NCBI GenBank assembly: GCA_902496665.1
Contig: CABVBU010000022.1
Coordinates: forward strand, 1-54,250
Source of the DNA: an uncultured Clostridium sp.
GTDB taxonomy: Bacteria > Bacillota > Clostridia > Lachnospirales > Lachnospiraceae
Reading direction: 5' to 3'
Length of the DNA stretch: 54,250 bases
The position numbers were made by a program, and so were the translations under genes. A model generated the notes under the pieces. It saw only the letters and a program-made list of their open reading frames with translations. It had not been told where the DNA came from and did not search any database. Shown here one piece after another: positions 26,512 to 34,990 of the stretch (position 1 is the stretch's first letter; each line of letters begins with the position of its first letter).

Positions 26512-26560
26512 AAAACGGGAACCCGGCAGAGTTTGTTTCTGCCGGATTCCCGTTTTCTTT
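26512..26560. terminator. Bidirectional terminator between helicase and pot operon
   Basis: AAAACGGGAA (26512-26521) pairs with TTCCCGTTTT (26547-26556), with CCGGCAGA/TCTGCCGG inside. T runs on both strands allow it to stop the convergent helicase and potCD transcripts. Confidence 0.93.
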
Positions 26561-26566
26561 TATATA

Positions 26567-28507
26567 TTACTGCGATTTAACTTCCTTCCAGAGTGCATTA
26601 TAAAGATCATCCGCCTCGGTTCCAAGATAACTGTAGACCTCAGAATTCTCCAGCTCGTCTGTATCCGGGAATACAGATTTATTTTCCTGATATTCCGGAT
26701 CCAGGATCTCGAACGCTGCCTTGTTCGGGGTCGCGTAGGTGATGTACTCGAAGTTTTTCACTGCGATATCCGGGCGGCAGAGGAAGTTGATCCACTTCTC
26801 CGCGTTCTCCTTATTCTTCGCGTTGTCCGGGATGACCCAGGAATCGATCCACAGGTTTGTTCCCTCTTCCGGAAGAACATACTCAAGATCATAATCGAGA
26901 TCCAGTGTCTCCGCCTCTTCCTGGAGATATAACAGCTCACCGGAGTAGATAACACCTACCGCCGCCTCGCCGTTTAACATCTTATCGCGGACCTGGTCCA
27001 CAACATATGCCTGTACTAACGGTTTCTGTGCCAGGAGAAGCTTCTTTGCCTCCTCCAGCTCTCCCGCGTCTGTGGTGTTCATGGAATATCCAAGTTCCTT
27101 TAATGCAACCATAAACGCGTCGCGGACGCTGTCCTGCATCAGGATCTCGCCCTTTAATCTTTCATCCCAGAGATCCGACCACTTCGTCGGTGCCGGAACT
27201 CCAAGAGCTTCTAACTTCTGGACATTGTAGATAATTCCGACCGTTCCCCATGTATACGGGACAGAATAGCGGTTCTCCGGATCAAACGCCTTTGATTTTT
27301 CAAGGTAGACCGGATCGATATTCGCAATATTCGGTACATTCTCAAAGTTGATCTCGGCGAGAAGTCCGTTCTCCACCATCTTCTGGATCATGTAATCCGA
27401 CGGACATACCGCGTCATAGCTGACTGCGCCTGCCTCGATGACCGGATACATCTCCTCGTTTGTCTCAAAGAGGTCATACGTCACATGAATTCCGGTCTCC
27501 GCCTCAAACTCATCGATAACACTCTCATCAATATACTCGCCCCAATTGTAAACATAGAGTTCGTTGGAGTGGGATGACGCAAAGTGAAGATAGCTTGTAT
27601 AGCAAACACTTCCCACGATCAGGAAGGACGCCAGCACGATGGCTGTCTTTCCGTTCCACAACGGCTTCTTTCCCTTATCCGGCACCGCGTTCGGACCGAA
27701 GCTTCCGGCTCCCGCCTTTGCCTGCGGTTTTGCCGGGGCAAAGTTCGTGATGAGAAGCAGCGCGAGGATCGTCACGAAGATCACGGTGGACAGGGCGTAC
27801 ATGGACGGCTTGATGCCGCGGCGCACCTCACTGTAGATCAGGGTGGAAAGTGTATTGATCCCGGCACCTCTCGTAAAGTGGGTGATGATAAAATCATCGA
27901 GAGACATCGTAAATGCCATCAAAAAGCCCGATAACACACCCGGCATAATATCCGGGAACACCACCTTGAAAAACGCCTGTAACGGACCAGCGCCCAGGTC
28001 CATGGCCGCCTCGTAGGTGTTCCGGCTCGTCTGCTTAAGCTTAGGCATGACGCTGAGCATCACATATGGCACGTTGAATGTAATGTGGGCGAACAGGATC
28101 GTCTTGAAGCCCAGGGAGATTCCGAAGGCGATGAACATCAGCATCAGGGAGATACCTGTCACAATATCGGAGTTTAGCATCGGGATATTGTTGAGTCCCA
28201 TGCAGATCGTCCGCGGGAGCCTCTTCATCGCGGAGAGTCCGATGGCCGCCGCTGTTCCGAGGATCGTTGCGATAAGCGCCGACAGGAACGCGATCAGTAA
28301 CGTATTATAGAGGGCATCCATGATCGTGGCGCTCTCAAACATCTGTGTGTACCATTTTAAGGTGAACCCGCCCCACTGGGATCTCGATTTCGAGCTGTTG
28401 AAGGACAGGACCATCATGACGAGGATCGGCGCGTACAGAAAGATCAGTACCAGCACCAGATAGAAATCCTCAATAAATTTCTTAAATCTTTCTCTTGCGG
28501 TTTTCAT
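26567..28507 (-). CDS. potCD: Spermidine/putrescine ABC transporter, fused permease PotC and binding protein PotD
   Basis: This 646-residue protein joins two components normally made separately. Residues 1-260 form a PotC-like permease with six hydrophobic segments and the ABC-interaction EAA loop (YEAAMDLGAGPLQAFFKV). After a linker, a membrane segment near 287-305 anchors a PotD-type polyamine-binding domain (from about 315, ELYVYNWGEYIDESVI) on the outer face. The fusion is continuous, with no frameshift. PotCD fusions are known in several Firmicutes. Its ATG overlaps the potB stop by one base (TGATG). It is the last gene of potA-potB-potCD. Confidence 0.93.
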   Translation of the reverse strand: MKTARERFKKFIEDFYLVLVLIFLYAPILVMMVLSFNSSKSRSQWGGFTLKWYTQMFESATIMDALYNTLLIAFLSALIATILGTAAAIGLSAMKRLPRTICMGLNNIPMLNSDIVTGISLMLMFIAFGISLGFKTILFAHITFNVPYVMLSVMPKLKQTSRNTYEAAMDLGAGPLQAFFKVVFPDIMPGVLSGFLMAFTMSLDDFIITHFTRGAGINTLSTLIYSEVRRGIKPSMYALSTVIFVTILALLLITNFAPAKPQAKAGAGSFGPNAVPDKGKKPLWNGKTAIVLASFLIVGSVCYTSYLHFASSHSNELYVYNWGEYIDESVIDEFEAETGIHVTYDLFETNEEMYPVIEAGAVSYDAVCPSDYMIQKMVENGLLAEINFENVPNIANIDPVYLEKSKAFDPENRYSVPYTWGTVGIIYNVQKLEALGVPAPTKWSDLWDERLKGEILMQDSVRDAFMVALKELGYSMNTTDAGELEEAKKLLLAQKPLVQAYVVDQVRDKMLNGEAAVGVIYSGELLYLQEEAETLDLDYDLEYVLPEEGTNLWIDSWVIPDNAKNKENAEKWINFLCRPDIAVKNFEYITYATPNKAAFEILDPEYQENKSVFPDTDELENSEVYSYLGTEADDLYNALWKEVKSQ

Positions 28508-29328
28508 CAGAATGCAGATCCCTCCCCATCCTTATCGTATTTTGCGATCATGGTCATGCTGAGAAGGATGAATACCATGAGCACGATGGAAAGTCCGGCA
28601 CCGAGGTTCCAGTTGCTTCCCTTTGTGAATTCCTGCTCGATGACGTTTCCAATGAGCAGGATCTTGCTGCCGCCCAGGAGGTTCGAGATCACGAAGGTGG
28701 TGAGGGCCGGCACAAATACCATCGTGATCCCGCTGACGATTCCAGGAACGCTTAGTGGAAGCAGGATCTTTGTGAGTGTCTGGTAGTTGTCTGCGCCCAG
28801 GTCCCTGGCCGCGTTGATCACGTTGTCATCGATCTTCGCAAGCGTATTGTAGATCGGCAGTACCATAAACGGCAGGAAGTTGTAGACCATGCCGAGGATG
28901 ATGGCCGCCGGTGTGTTGATGATCGCAATGTTCGGCAGATGCAGGATCGTGAGGAAGGTGTTGATCACGCCGTTCTTCTCGAGGAGTGTCTGCCATGCCA
29001 TGGTTCTTAAGAGGAAGTTCATCCACATCGGGAGAATGAAGATGAATACCACGAAGCTGCCTTTTCCGATATGGCGCTTTCTTAAGATCAGCGCCAGCGG
29101 ATACGCGAGAACGAGGCAGATCACGGTGCTGACTCCTGCGAGCACCAGGGAAAGCCAGAGGGCCTTCAGATGTTCAGAGGAACCGATGGCCAGGATGTTT
29201 GCCAGGGTGAAAGCCCCGCTGCGGTCCGTCAGTCCATAGTAGAACACCATGAGCAGCGGGATCACCGTAAATCCTGCCATCCATATCATATAAGGATAAG
29301 CCAGAAATCTGGATGCTTTTCTATTCAT
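28507..29328 (-). CDS. potB: Spermidine/putrescine ABC transporter permease PotB
   Basis: This 273-residue permease has six hydrophobic segments, with the EAA-type loop for docking the ATPase (INAARDLGADNYQTLTKILLPLS) near residue 185. It pairs with the PotC half of the fusion to form the channel. ATG 29328 overlaps the end of potA and follows GGAG; an in-frame TTG at 29337 is less likely. The neighbours on both sides overlap it, so the three genes form one operon. Confidence 0.94.
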   Translation of the reverse strand: MNRKASRFLAYPYMIWMAGFTVIPLLMVFYYGLTDRSGAFTLANILAIGSSEHLKALWLSLVLAGVSTVICLVLAYPLALILRKRHIGKGSFVVFIFILPMWMNFLLRTMAWQTLLEKNGVINTFLTILHLPNIAIINTPAAIILGMVYNFLPFMVLPIYNTLAKIDDNVINAARDLGADNYQTLTKILLPLSVPGIVSGITMVFVPALTTFVISNLLGGSKILLIGNVIEQEFTKGSNWNLGAGLSIVLMVFILLSMTMIAKYDKDGEGSAF

Positions 29329-30397
29329 TGACTCCAACGGCCTCCTCGTCCTCGGACTCCGGCTTGTTCATGATCTGGATATCGAAGGGATCCACATGAA
29401 TGCCGACCTTCTGTCCGACCGGGAACATGTCCGTGCTGTGGACCAGCCACTCGTAGCCGTCCGGGGTCGTAACTTCCATCTCGTAGTGGACACCCTTGAA
29501 GATCAGGTGTGTGACAACGCCCTGAAGCGTGCCGTCCTCCGGCTTCACAAGGTCGATGTCCTCCGGGCGGATCACAACGTCCACAGGTTTATTGTTTCCA
29601 AATCCCTTATCCACGCAGGCAAACTTCGCGCCGAAGATCTCAACAAGCTCGTCGTGGATCATCGTACCGCTCACGATATTGCTCTCGCCGATAAAGTCCG
29701 CGACGAAGGCGTTCTCCGGCTCGTTGTAGATCTGCTCCGGGGTTCCCATCTGCTGGATATAGCCCTGGTTCATGACGACGATGGTATCGGACATCGTCAG
29801 TGCCTCTTCCTGATCATGGGTGACATAGATAAAGGTAATTCCAAGCTCATTTTTCAGGCGGATCAGCTCGTACTGCATATCCTGACGGAGTTTTAAGTCG
29901 AGGGCGCCGAGCGGCTCATCGAGAAGAAGAAGCTTTGGCTCGTTTACGATGGCGCGGGCGATGGCGATCCTCTGCTGCTGGCCGCCGCTCAGGGAATCCA
30001 CACTGCGGTTCTCGAAACCGTCCAGGTTTACGAGCTTCAGTGCGTACTTGATTTTATCGTCAATATAGCTCTTCGATTTGCCTTTGATCTTCAGACCGAA
30101 CGCGATGTTCTCCGCAATGCTCATGTGGGTGAACAGGGCGTACTTCTGGAAAACTGTATTTAACTGGCGTTTATTCGGCGGTGTGTTTGTGATATCTTCG
30201 CCGTCAAAGATCACCTGGCCTTTGTCAGGTTTTTCGAATCCACCGATGATCCTTAAAGTTGTGGTCTTTCCACAGCCGCTCGGACCGAGCAGTGTCACAA
30301 AGGAATTTTCCTTTACGGAAAGGCTCAGATCATCAAGGATCAGATCCCCGTCATAGCTTTTCCAAATATGGGACAAATCAATGAGCGGATGCTCCAT
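29321..30397 (-). CDS. potA: Spermidine/putrescine ABC transporter ATP-binding protein PotA
   Basis: This 358-residue ATPase drives polyamine uptake from the cytoplasmic side. It shows Walker A (GPSGCGKTT near residue 37), Q loop (FQKYALF), signature LSGGQQQR near 137, Walker B (LLLLDEPLG) and the switch His (THDQEE), then a C-terminal TOBE domain (from about 285) as usual for PotA. AGGAGGAAAA precedes the ATG. It is the first gene of the leftward operon, with a probable promoter at 30497-30526. Confidence 0.96.
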   Translation of the reverse strand: MEHPLIDLSHIWKSYDGDLILDDLSLSVKENSFVTLLGPSGCGKTTTLRIIGGFEKPDKGQVIFDGEDITNTPPNKRQLNTVFQKYALFTHMSIAENIAFGLKIKGKSKSYIDDKIKYALKLVNLDGFENRSVDSLSGGQQQRIAIARAIVNEPKLLLLDEPLGALDLKLRQDMQYELIRLKNELGITFIYVTHDQEEALTMSDTIVVMNQGYIQQMGTPEQIYNEPENAFVADFIGESNIVSGTMIHDELVEIFGAKFACVDKGFGNNKPVDVVIRPEDIDLVKPEDGTLQGVVTHLIFKGVHYEMEVTTPDGYEWLVHSTDMFPVGQKVGIHVDPFDIQIMNKPESEDEEAVGVNE

Positions 30398-30712
30398 TCT
30401 TTTTTCCTCCTGAATGTAAAATTATTCAAACGTCCTGCCGTCTTTCGACGCAGAACAGCACTAAAAATGACTGTACGACAAGAATTTCATCTTGTATATT
30501 TACTCATGATTTCCCTGTTCTGTCAATAGATTTCCGCCCCCGTTTCGAAATAAAATCTGAGGTATGTTTTTTCTTTCATACGATTCCCGGAGTTTTTCAG
30601 ATTTCGATTAACAAACGGGGCAGATTATGATAAAATGAGCATATCTATGAAATTCCGAAACATTGCCGGACGAGGCATTTTCGGAGAATCGAAAGTAAAG
30701 GGGAAATTACCT
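30398..30712. other. Divergent control region between potA and the lactonase gene
   Basis: This 315-base gap holds a leftward promoter for potA (TTGACA at 30521-30526, 18 bases, TAAATA at 30497-30502, minus strand) and a weaker rightward one with TATGAT at 30626-30631. A small ACAAG/CTTGT hairpin lies in the potA leader. No riboswitch or coding sequence is recognised. Confidence 0.6.
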
Positions 30713-31765
30713 ATGACTGGAAAATACATGGCCTATGTGGGTTCTTATTCCTACACGGGAAAGGCAAAGGGAATCACTGTATATGATGTGGATGTCGAGG
30801 CTGGAAAATTCATCTACCGCTGCGAAGTGGAGGTCGATAATTCTTCCTATTTGAAAGCGTCCCAGAACGGACAGATCCTCTACTCCATCGCCGATGAGGG
30901 CGTTGTGGCGTTCCGCGTTCTTCCGAACGGAAGTCTTGCCCGCTTAAACAGCGCAAATATCAGGGGCATGCGTGGATGCCATCTCTCCACAAGCAAAGCT
31001 GACGACTATATCTTTATCTCTGGTTTCCATGACGGAAAGATCACGGTCCTCAACCTGAATAAGGACGGCTCCGTGGGTCAGATCGCCGACGGCGTTTTCC
31101 ACAAGGGTCTCGGATCCGTTGCGGAGCGCAGCTTCCGCCCGCATGTGAGCTGCAGCCGCCTGACTCCGGACGAGCGTTTCTTAATGGTGGCGGACCTTGG
31201 AATCGACCAGATCAAGGTCTACCGTTTCGACCACAAGGACGGAAAGATCACTCTCGTGGACACGATCCGCTGCGAGCTGGAATCCGCTCCAAAATACTTT
31301 ATGTTCAGCTCTGACGGACGTTTCTTCTATGTTCTCTATGAGCTGAAAAATATGATCGAGGTTTATTCTTATAAAGAGGGTGAGCGCGTTCCGATCGTGG
31401 AGAAGATCCAGACGATTCCTTCCACAGGAAGCAAGCCGAACCAGCTGACCGCGGCCTGCGCGATGCATCTCTCCCCGGATGAGAAGCACTTATTCTGCAG
31501 CAACGCCGGAGACAACACGGTATCCATGTACGACCGCGATGATGAGACCGGCATGCTGACACTGCGCTTCTGCCTCCCGATCAGCGGTGATTACCCGAAG
31601 GACATCGCAATCTTCCCGGATGGAAAGCATCTGGCCTCCATCAATCACGAGGGAAGTATTTCCTTCTTTAAGATCGACTATGAAAAAGGTCTTCTCGTCA
31701 TGAGTGACCGCAGCATTACGGTCAACGAGCCAAACTGCTGTGAAATTGTAAAGATTGGAGATTAA
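30713..31765 (+). CDS. pgl: Lactonase, 7-bladed beta-propeller family (6-phosphogluconolactonase type)
   Basis: This 350-residue protein belongs to the propeller lactonase family, whose characterised members (YbhE type) hydrolyse 6-phosphogluconolactone in the oxidative pentose phosphate pathway. The repeated blades are visible (SYSYTGKAKGITVYDVD at the start; LSPDEKHLFCSNAGDNTVSMYDRD; FPDGKHLASINHEGSISFF), with the SRLTPDERF and HLSPDE motifs. I chose ATG 30713, preceded by GGGGAAA. It lies six bases before aroC and near rpiB; rpiB would fit a pentose phosphate role. The specific lactone is not proved, and the family has other members. Confidence 0.8.
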   Translation: MTGKYMAYVGSYSYTGKAKGITVYDVDVEAGKFIYRCEVEVDNSSYLKASQNGQILYSIADEGVVAFRVLPNGSLARLNSANIRGMRGCHLSTSKADDYIFISGFHDGKITVLNLNKDGSVGQIADGVFHKGLGSVAERSFRPHVSCSRLTPDERFLMVADLGIDQIKVYRFDHKDGKITLVDTIRCELESAPKYFMFSSDGRFFYVLYELKNMIEVYSYKEGERVPIVEKIQTIPSTGSKPNQLTAACAMHLSPDEKHLFCSNAGDNTVSMYDRDDETGMLTLRFCLPISGDYPKDIAIFPDGKHLASINHEGSISFFKIDYEKGLLVMSDRSITVNEPNCCEIVKIGD

Positions 31766-31771
31766 CATAAC

Positions 31772-32899
31772 ATGGCAGCAGGTTCTACCATCGGCACAAT
31801 ATTTAAAGTAACGACCTGGGGAGAATCCCACGGGAAAGCCATCGGCGTTGTCGTCGACGGCTGCCCGGCAGGTCTTCCATTGGACGAATCCGATATCCAG
31901 AAGCTCTTAGACCGCAGAAAACCGGGTCAGAGTCGCTTTACGACCCAGAGAAAAGAGGGCGATGAGGTCGAGATCCTCTCCGGTGTCTTCGAGGGAAAGA
32001 CTACAGGAACACCGATCTCCATGATCGTCCGGAATACGGACCAGAGATCCAGGGATTACTCCAATATCGCTTCCTGTTTCCGCCCGGGCCATGCGGATTA
32101 TACCTTTGAGGAAAAATACGGGTTCCGCGACTATCGCGGCGGCGGACGTTCCTCCGCCCGGGAGACCATCGGCCGTGTCGCAGCCGGTGCCATCGCAGAG
32201 AAGTTCTTAAAACAGTTGAATATCTCCGTGACCGCATACGCGAAGTCCATCGGACCGGTGGAAGTCTCCCCGGAGCGGATGGATCTCGCTGAGATCCAGA
32301 ATAACCGCTTCTGTCTTCCGGATGCGGAGGCAGCAAAGGCAGCGGAGGATTATCTTGACCAGAAGATCGCGGAATGCGACTCCGTCGGCGGTGTCGTCGA
32401 GTGCGTGATCTCCGGCCTTCCGGTAGGCCTCGGCGAGCCGGTATTTGAGAAGCTGGACGCGAACCTCGCAAAGGCAATCCTCTCCATCGGTGCCGTCAAG
32501 GGCTTTGAGATCGGTGACGGTTTTGCCGCAACAAAGGCATGCGGATCTGAGAATAACGATGAGTTCCGAATGGACGGGGACAAGATCGTAAAGGAGACGA
32601 ACCATGCTGGAGGCGTTCTCGGCGGAATCAGTGACGGAAGCGATGTGGTATTCCGGGCGGCCTTCAAACCGACCCCGTCTATCGCGAAGTCCCAGGAGAC
32701 CGTCACAAAGGACGGCGAGAATATCGATCTCGTGATCCACGGACGCCACGACCCGGTGGTCGTTCCGAGAGCGGTCGTTGTGGTGGAATCCATGGCCGCT
32801 ATCACCGCTATGGACATGCTCTTAGTGTCCATGACATCCAGACTCGACCTGATCCAGCTATTCTTTCAGGTTGAGAATGCGGATGACGGCGATAATTAA
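31772..32899 (+). CDS. aroC: Chorismate synthase
   Basis: AroC converts 5-enolpyruvylshikimate 3-phosphate to chorismate, the branch point for aromatic amino acids, using reduced FMN. The 375-residue protein shows the family signatures: GESHGKAIGVVVDGCPAG near the N-terminus, RPGHADYTFEEKYG in the middle and RGGGRSSARET near residue 125. The gene starts six bases after the lactonase stop, and its ribosome binding site is poor, so it is translationally linked to it. No other shikimate-pathway gene is in the window. It depends on FMN, made by the riboflavin genes at the left end. Confidence 0.97.
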   Translation: MAAGSTIGTIFKVTTWGESHGKAIGVVVDGCPAGLPLDESDIQKLLDRRKPGQSRFTTQRKEGDEVEILSGVFEGKTTGTPISMIVRNTDQRSRDYSNIASCFRPGHADYTFEEKYGFRDYRGGGRSSARETIGRVAAGAIAEKFLKQLNISVTAYAKSIGPVEVSPERMDLAEIQNNRFCLPDAEAAKAAEDYLDQKIAECDSVGGVVECVISGLPVGLGEPVFEKLDANLAKAILSIGAVKGFEIGDGFAATKACGSENNDEFRMDGDKIVKETNHAGGVLGGISDGSDVVFRAAFKPTPSIAKSQETVTKDGENIDLVIHGRHDPVVVPRAVVVVESMAAITAMDMLLVSMTSRLDLIQLFFQVENADDGDN

Positions 32900-33001
32900 A
32901 TACTCGCATGAAGCCGGGCGGTTTTCTGGCCGGATTCAAAATATTATGTAAACTGGTGACATGTACCGGTTACACTATCACAATCATAGGAGAAGAAAGA
33001 A

Positions 33002-33442
33002 ATGAAAATCGCAATTGCAAACGACCATTCTGCAGTAGAGCTGAAGAACATCATCAAAGAGCATCTTGAGAGCAAAGGCTACGAAGTATTAAACCTCGGA
33101 ACCGACTCCACAGAGAGCTGCGACTACCCGGTATACGGTGAGAAAGTCGGCCGCGCTGTCGCTGACGGCGAGGCAGACCTCGGAATCGCTATCTGCGGAA
33201 CAGGCGTTGGTATCTCCCTGGCAGCAAACAAGGTAAAAGGCATCCGCGCATGCGTCTGTAGCGAGCCGTATACAGCAAAGCTTTCCAGAATGCACAACAA
33301 CTCCAACATCCTCGCGTTTGGTGCACGCGTCGTTGGAAGCGAGCTGGCAAAGATGATCGTCGACGAGTGGCTTGGCGCAAGCTTCGAGGGCGGACGTCAT
33401 CAGAGACGTGTTGATATGATCATGGATATTGAGAATAAGTAA
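33002..33442 (+). CDS. rpiB: Ribose-5-phosphate isomerase B (RpiB/LacAB family)
   Basis: This 146-residue enzyme interconverts ribose 5-phosphate and ribulose 5-phosphate. It shows the N-terminal NDHSAVELKN motif, the active-site cysteine in GIAICGTGVGIS near residue 66, and the RVVG and LAGASFEGGRHQRRV-like C-terminus. ATG 33002 has AGGAGAAG upstream. It follows aroC by 102 bases. Ribulose 5-phosphate is also a substrate of RibBA. A bidirectional terminator follows after a fragment of MITE family B. Confidence 0.93.
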   Translation: MKIAIANDHSAVELKNIIKEHLESKGYEVLNLGTDSTESCDYPVYGEKVGRAVADGEADLGIAICGTGVGISLAANKVKGIRACVCSEPYTAKLSRMHNNSNILAFGARVVGSELAKMIVDEWLGASFEGGRHQRRVDMIMDIENK

Positions 33443-33449
33443 CTGAATC

Positions 33450-33508
33450 GTAATTATTCAGTAGGTCTGAAGGCAAATTCCCATCGGCGCAGCCGATTCG
33501 AAATAGAA
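33450..33508 (+). repeat. Degenerate internally deleted copy of MITE family B
   Basis: GTAATTATTCAGTAGGTCTG at the left end matches the intact copy's terminal repeat and next bases (GTAACTGTTCAGTAGGTCTG). The sequence then jumps to AAGGCAA, TCCCATC, GC-AGC, GATT and GAAAT, matching the centre of the element. The right terminal repeat is missing. Confidence 0.65.
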
Positions 33509-33510
33509 GA

Positions 33511-33556
33511 AAGATCCTGCCTGAGAGCAGCAATGACTCCGGGCAGGATCTTTTTT
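33511..33556. terminator. Terminator after rpiB
   Basis: AAGATCCTGCC (33511-33521) pairs perfectly with GGCAGGATCTT (33542-33552), followed by six T. Confidence 0.92.
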
Positions 33557-33590
33557 GGACTATGAAGATGAAACAAGAATCGGATGAAAA

Positions 33591-33629
33591 TATCATAGAA
33601 AATGTCATAGGAATTATCATAGAAAATGG
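33591..33629. repeat. Direct repeat upstream of the PfkB kinase gene
   Basis: TATCATAGAAAATG occurs twice (about 33591-33604 and 33616-33629), with a third partial GTCATAGG between. The spacing is about 25 bp and the repeats lie about 65 bp upstream of the promoter. They could be activator sites, or just a local duplication. Confidence 0.5.
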
Positions 33630-33688
33630 TCTCATATACCAGCACATATCTTATACCGCAGGAGCGAAGAACATGACAGAACTGACTC

Positions 33689-33717
33689 TTGCCACGCATT
33701 TTAACTTGTGTTAAGAT
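33689..33717 (+). promoter_or_regulatory. Promoter of the PfkB kinase gene
   Basis: TTGCCA (33689-33694), 17-base spacer, TAAGAT (33712-33717). Confidence 0.65.
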
Positions 33718-33784
33718 TACACCACAAAGGATCATATCCCAAATGACCCAATAGGATAAAGGACAGAGACAAAGGAGAATTACG

Positions 33785-34705
33785 ATGGGAATTGTAGTAA
33801 TCGGAGATGTGTTTATAGATATTAAGGGGTATTCCCTGTCCCCTTATATTCCGCAGGGAAGAAATGCTGGAACTGTGGTCCAGATCCACGGCGGTGTTGC
33901 GAGAAACGTGGCGGAGAACATCGCAAATATCGAGCTGAAACCGACATTTATCAGTGCGGTGGATGACAACGCCATGGGCGACGATGTGATCCAGAAGCTG
34001 AAACGTCATAAAGTCGAGACGAAGTATATGAAGAAGGTCAAGGACGGCATGGGAACATGGCTGGCTGTCTTTGATCATGAGGGAGACGTGGTGGCGTCCA
34101 TCTCAAAGAGACCGGACCACAAGCCCATCGAGCAGATCTTAGATGAGCACGGGGACGAGATCTTTAAGGATGCGGACAGCATTGCGATCGAGATTGATAC
34201 GGACAAGGAGATCGTGAAGAAGACCTTCATGTATGCGGAAAAGTATCACAAAGAGGTCTATGCGCTTGTATCCAATATGACGATCGCTGTGGAGAGAAGA
34301 GATTTTATCCGCAGAACCGCATGTTTTGTGTGCAATCAGCAGGAGGCGGGAATCCTGTTCTCGGAAGACTATGACCATATGACTCCGGCAGAGTTAGCGG
34401 CAATTCTTCCGGACCGGATCCGTTCCGCCAAGATCTCCCGCATGGTGGTCACCATGGGAGGAGACGGAGCTGTCTTTGTTGATTCGGACGGGCACACAGG
34501 AATTTATCCGGGACGTAAGGTAGATATCGTGGACACGACGGGAGCCGGGGACGCGTTCTTCTCCGGCGTCTGCATCGGACTTACCTACGGCAAGACGCTG
34601 CAGGAGGCATGCAGAATCGGCACAAGACTTGCGGCAACGGTGATCTGCACGACAGAGAATATCTGCCCGAGATTCATGCCGGAAGAATTCGGACTTACGA
34701 GGTAA
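33785..34705 (+). CDS. PfkB-family carbohydrate/nucleoside kinase
   Basis: This 306-residue kinase belongs to the ribokinase/PfkB family. The N-terminal signature is IHGGVARNVAENIANIE near residue 38, and the C-terminal anion hole and catalytic Asp lie in DTTGAGDAFFSG near 255. GGVxRNxAENxA is also typical of pseudouridine kinases, but no pseudouridine glycosidase gene is adjacent, so the substrate stays open. AAAGGAG precedes the ATG. It is a single-gene unit ended by the hairpin at 34769-34808. Confidence 0.87.
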   Translation: MGIVVIGDVFIDIKGYSLSPYIPQGRNAGTVVQIHGGVARNVAENIANIELKPTFISAVDDNAMGDDVIQKLKRHKVETKYMKKVKDGMGTWLAVFDHEGDVVASISKRPDHKPIEQILDEHGDEIFKDADSIAIEIDTDKEIVKKTFMYAEKYHKEVYALVSNMTIAVERRDFIRRTACFVCNQQEAGILFSEDYDHMTPAELAAILPDRIRSAKISRMVVTMGGDGAVFVDSDGHTGIYPGRKVDIVDTTGAGDAFFSGVCIGLTYGKTLQEACRIGTRLAATVICTTENICPRFMPEEFGLTR

Positions 34706-34768
34706 TCGATATGGAACCTATTATTATCGAAATTGCGGGGGAATAAATTGAATATCTGAATGTGCGGA

Positions 34769-34812
34769 GACCGCCTGTTGTCAGCGTTGTGCTGGGGATG
34801 GGCGGTCTTCTT
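34769..34812 (+). terminator. Terminator of the PfkB kinase gene
   Basis: AGACCGCC (34769-34776) pairs with GGCGGTCT (34801-34808), followed by TCTTTCGCTTT. Confidence 0.7.
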
Positions 34813-34990
34813 TCGCTTTGCGCGGACGCACGAGCCAATTCTGCGTTGACGCACTGGCGCACAAAAATATTAAACCTTACAACGATTGTACAGTCAATGT
34901 TTTTCCGCAGAATTTAACTGGAAAAGCATTTAAAAATACGTTATACTGAGTCGGGTAAATCTTTAAAGATTTGAAAGGATCACAGCTATC

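Noticed and set aside
26567..28507. potCD read as a frameshift or assembly error joining two genes
   Set aside because: The frame is continuous, the linker contains a plausible membrane segment, and this fusion is known in Firmicutes.
33591..33629. Short direct repeats as a CRISPR array
   Set aside because: There are only two exact units with spacing shorter than a CRISPR spacer-repeat unit, no palindromic repeat, and no cas genes.
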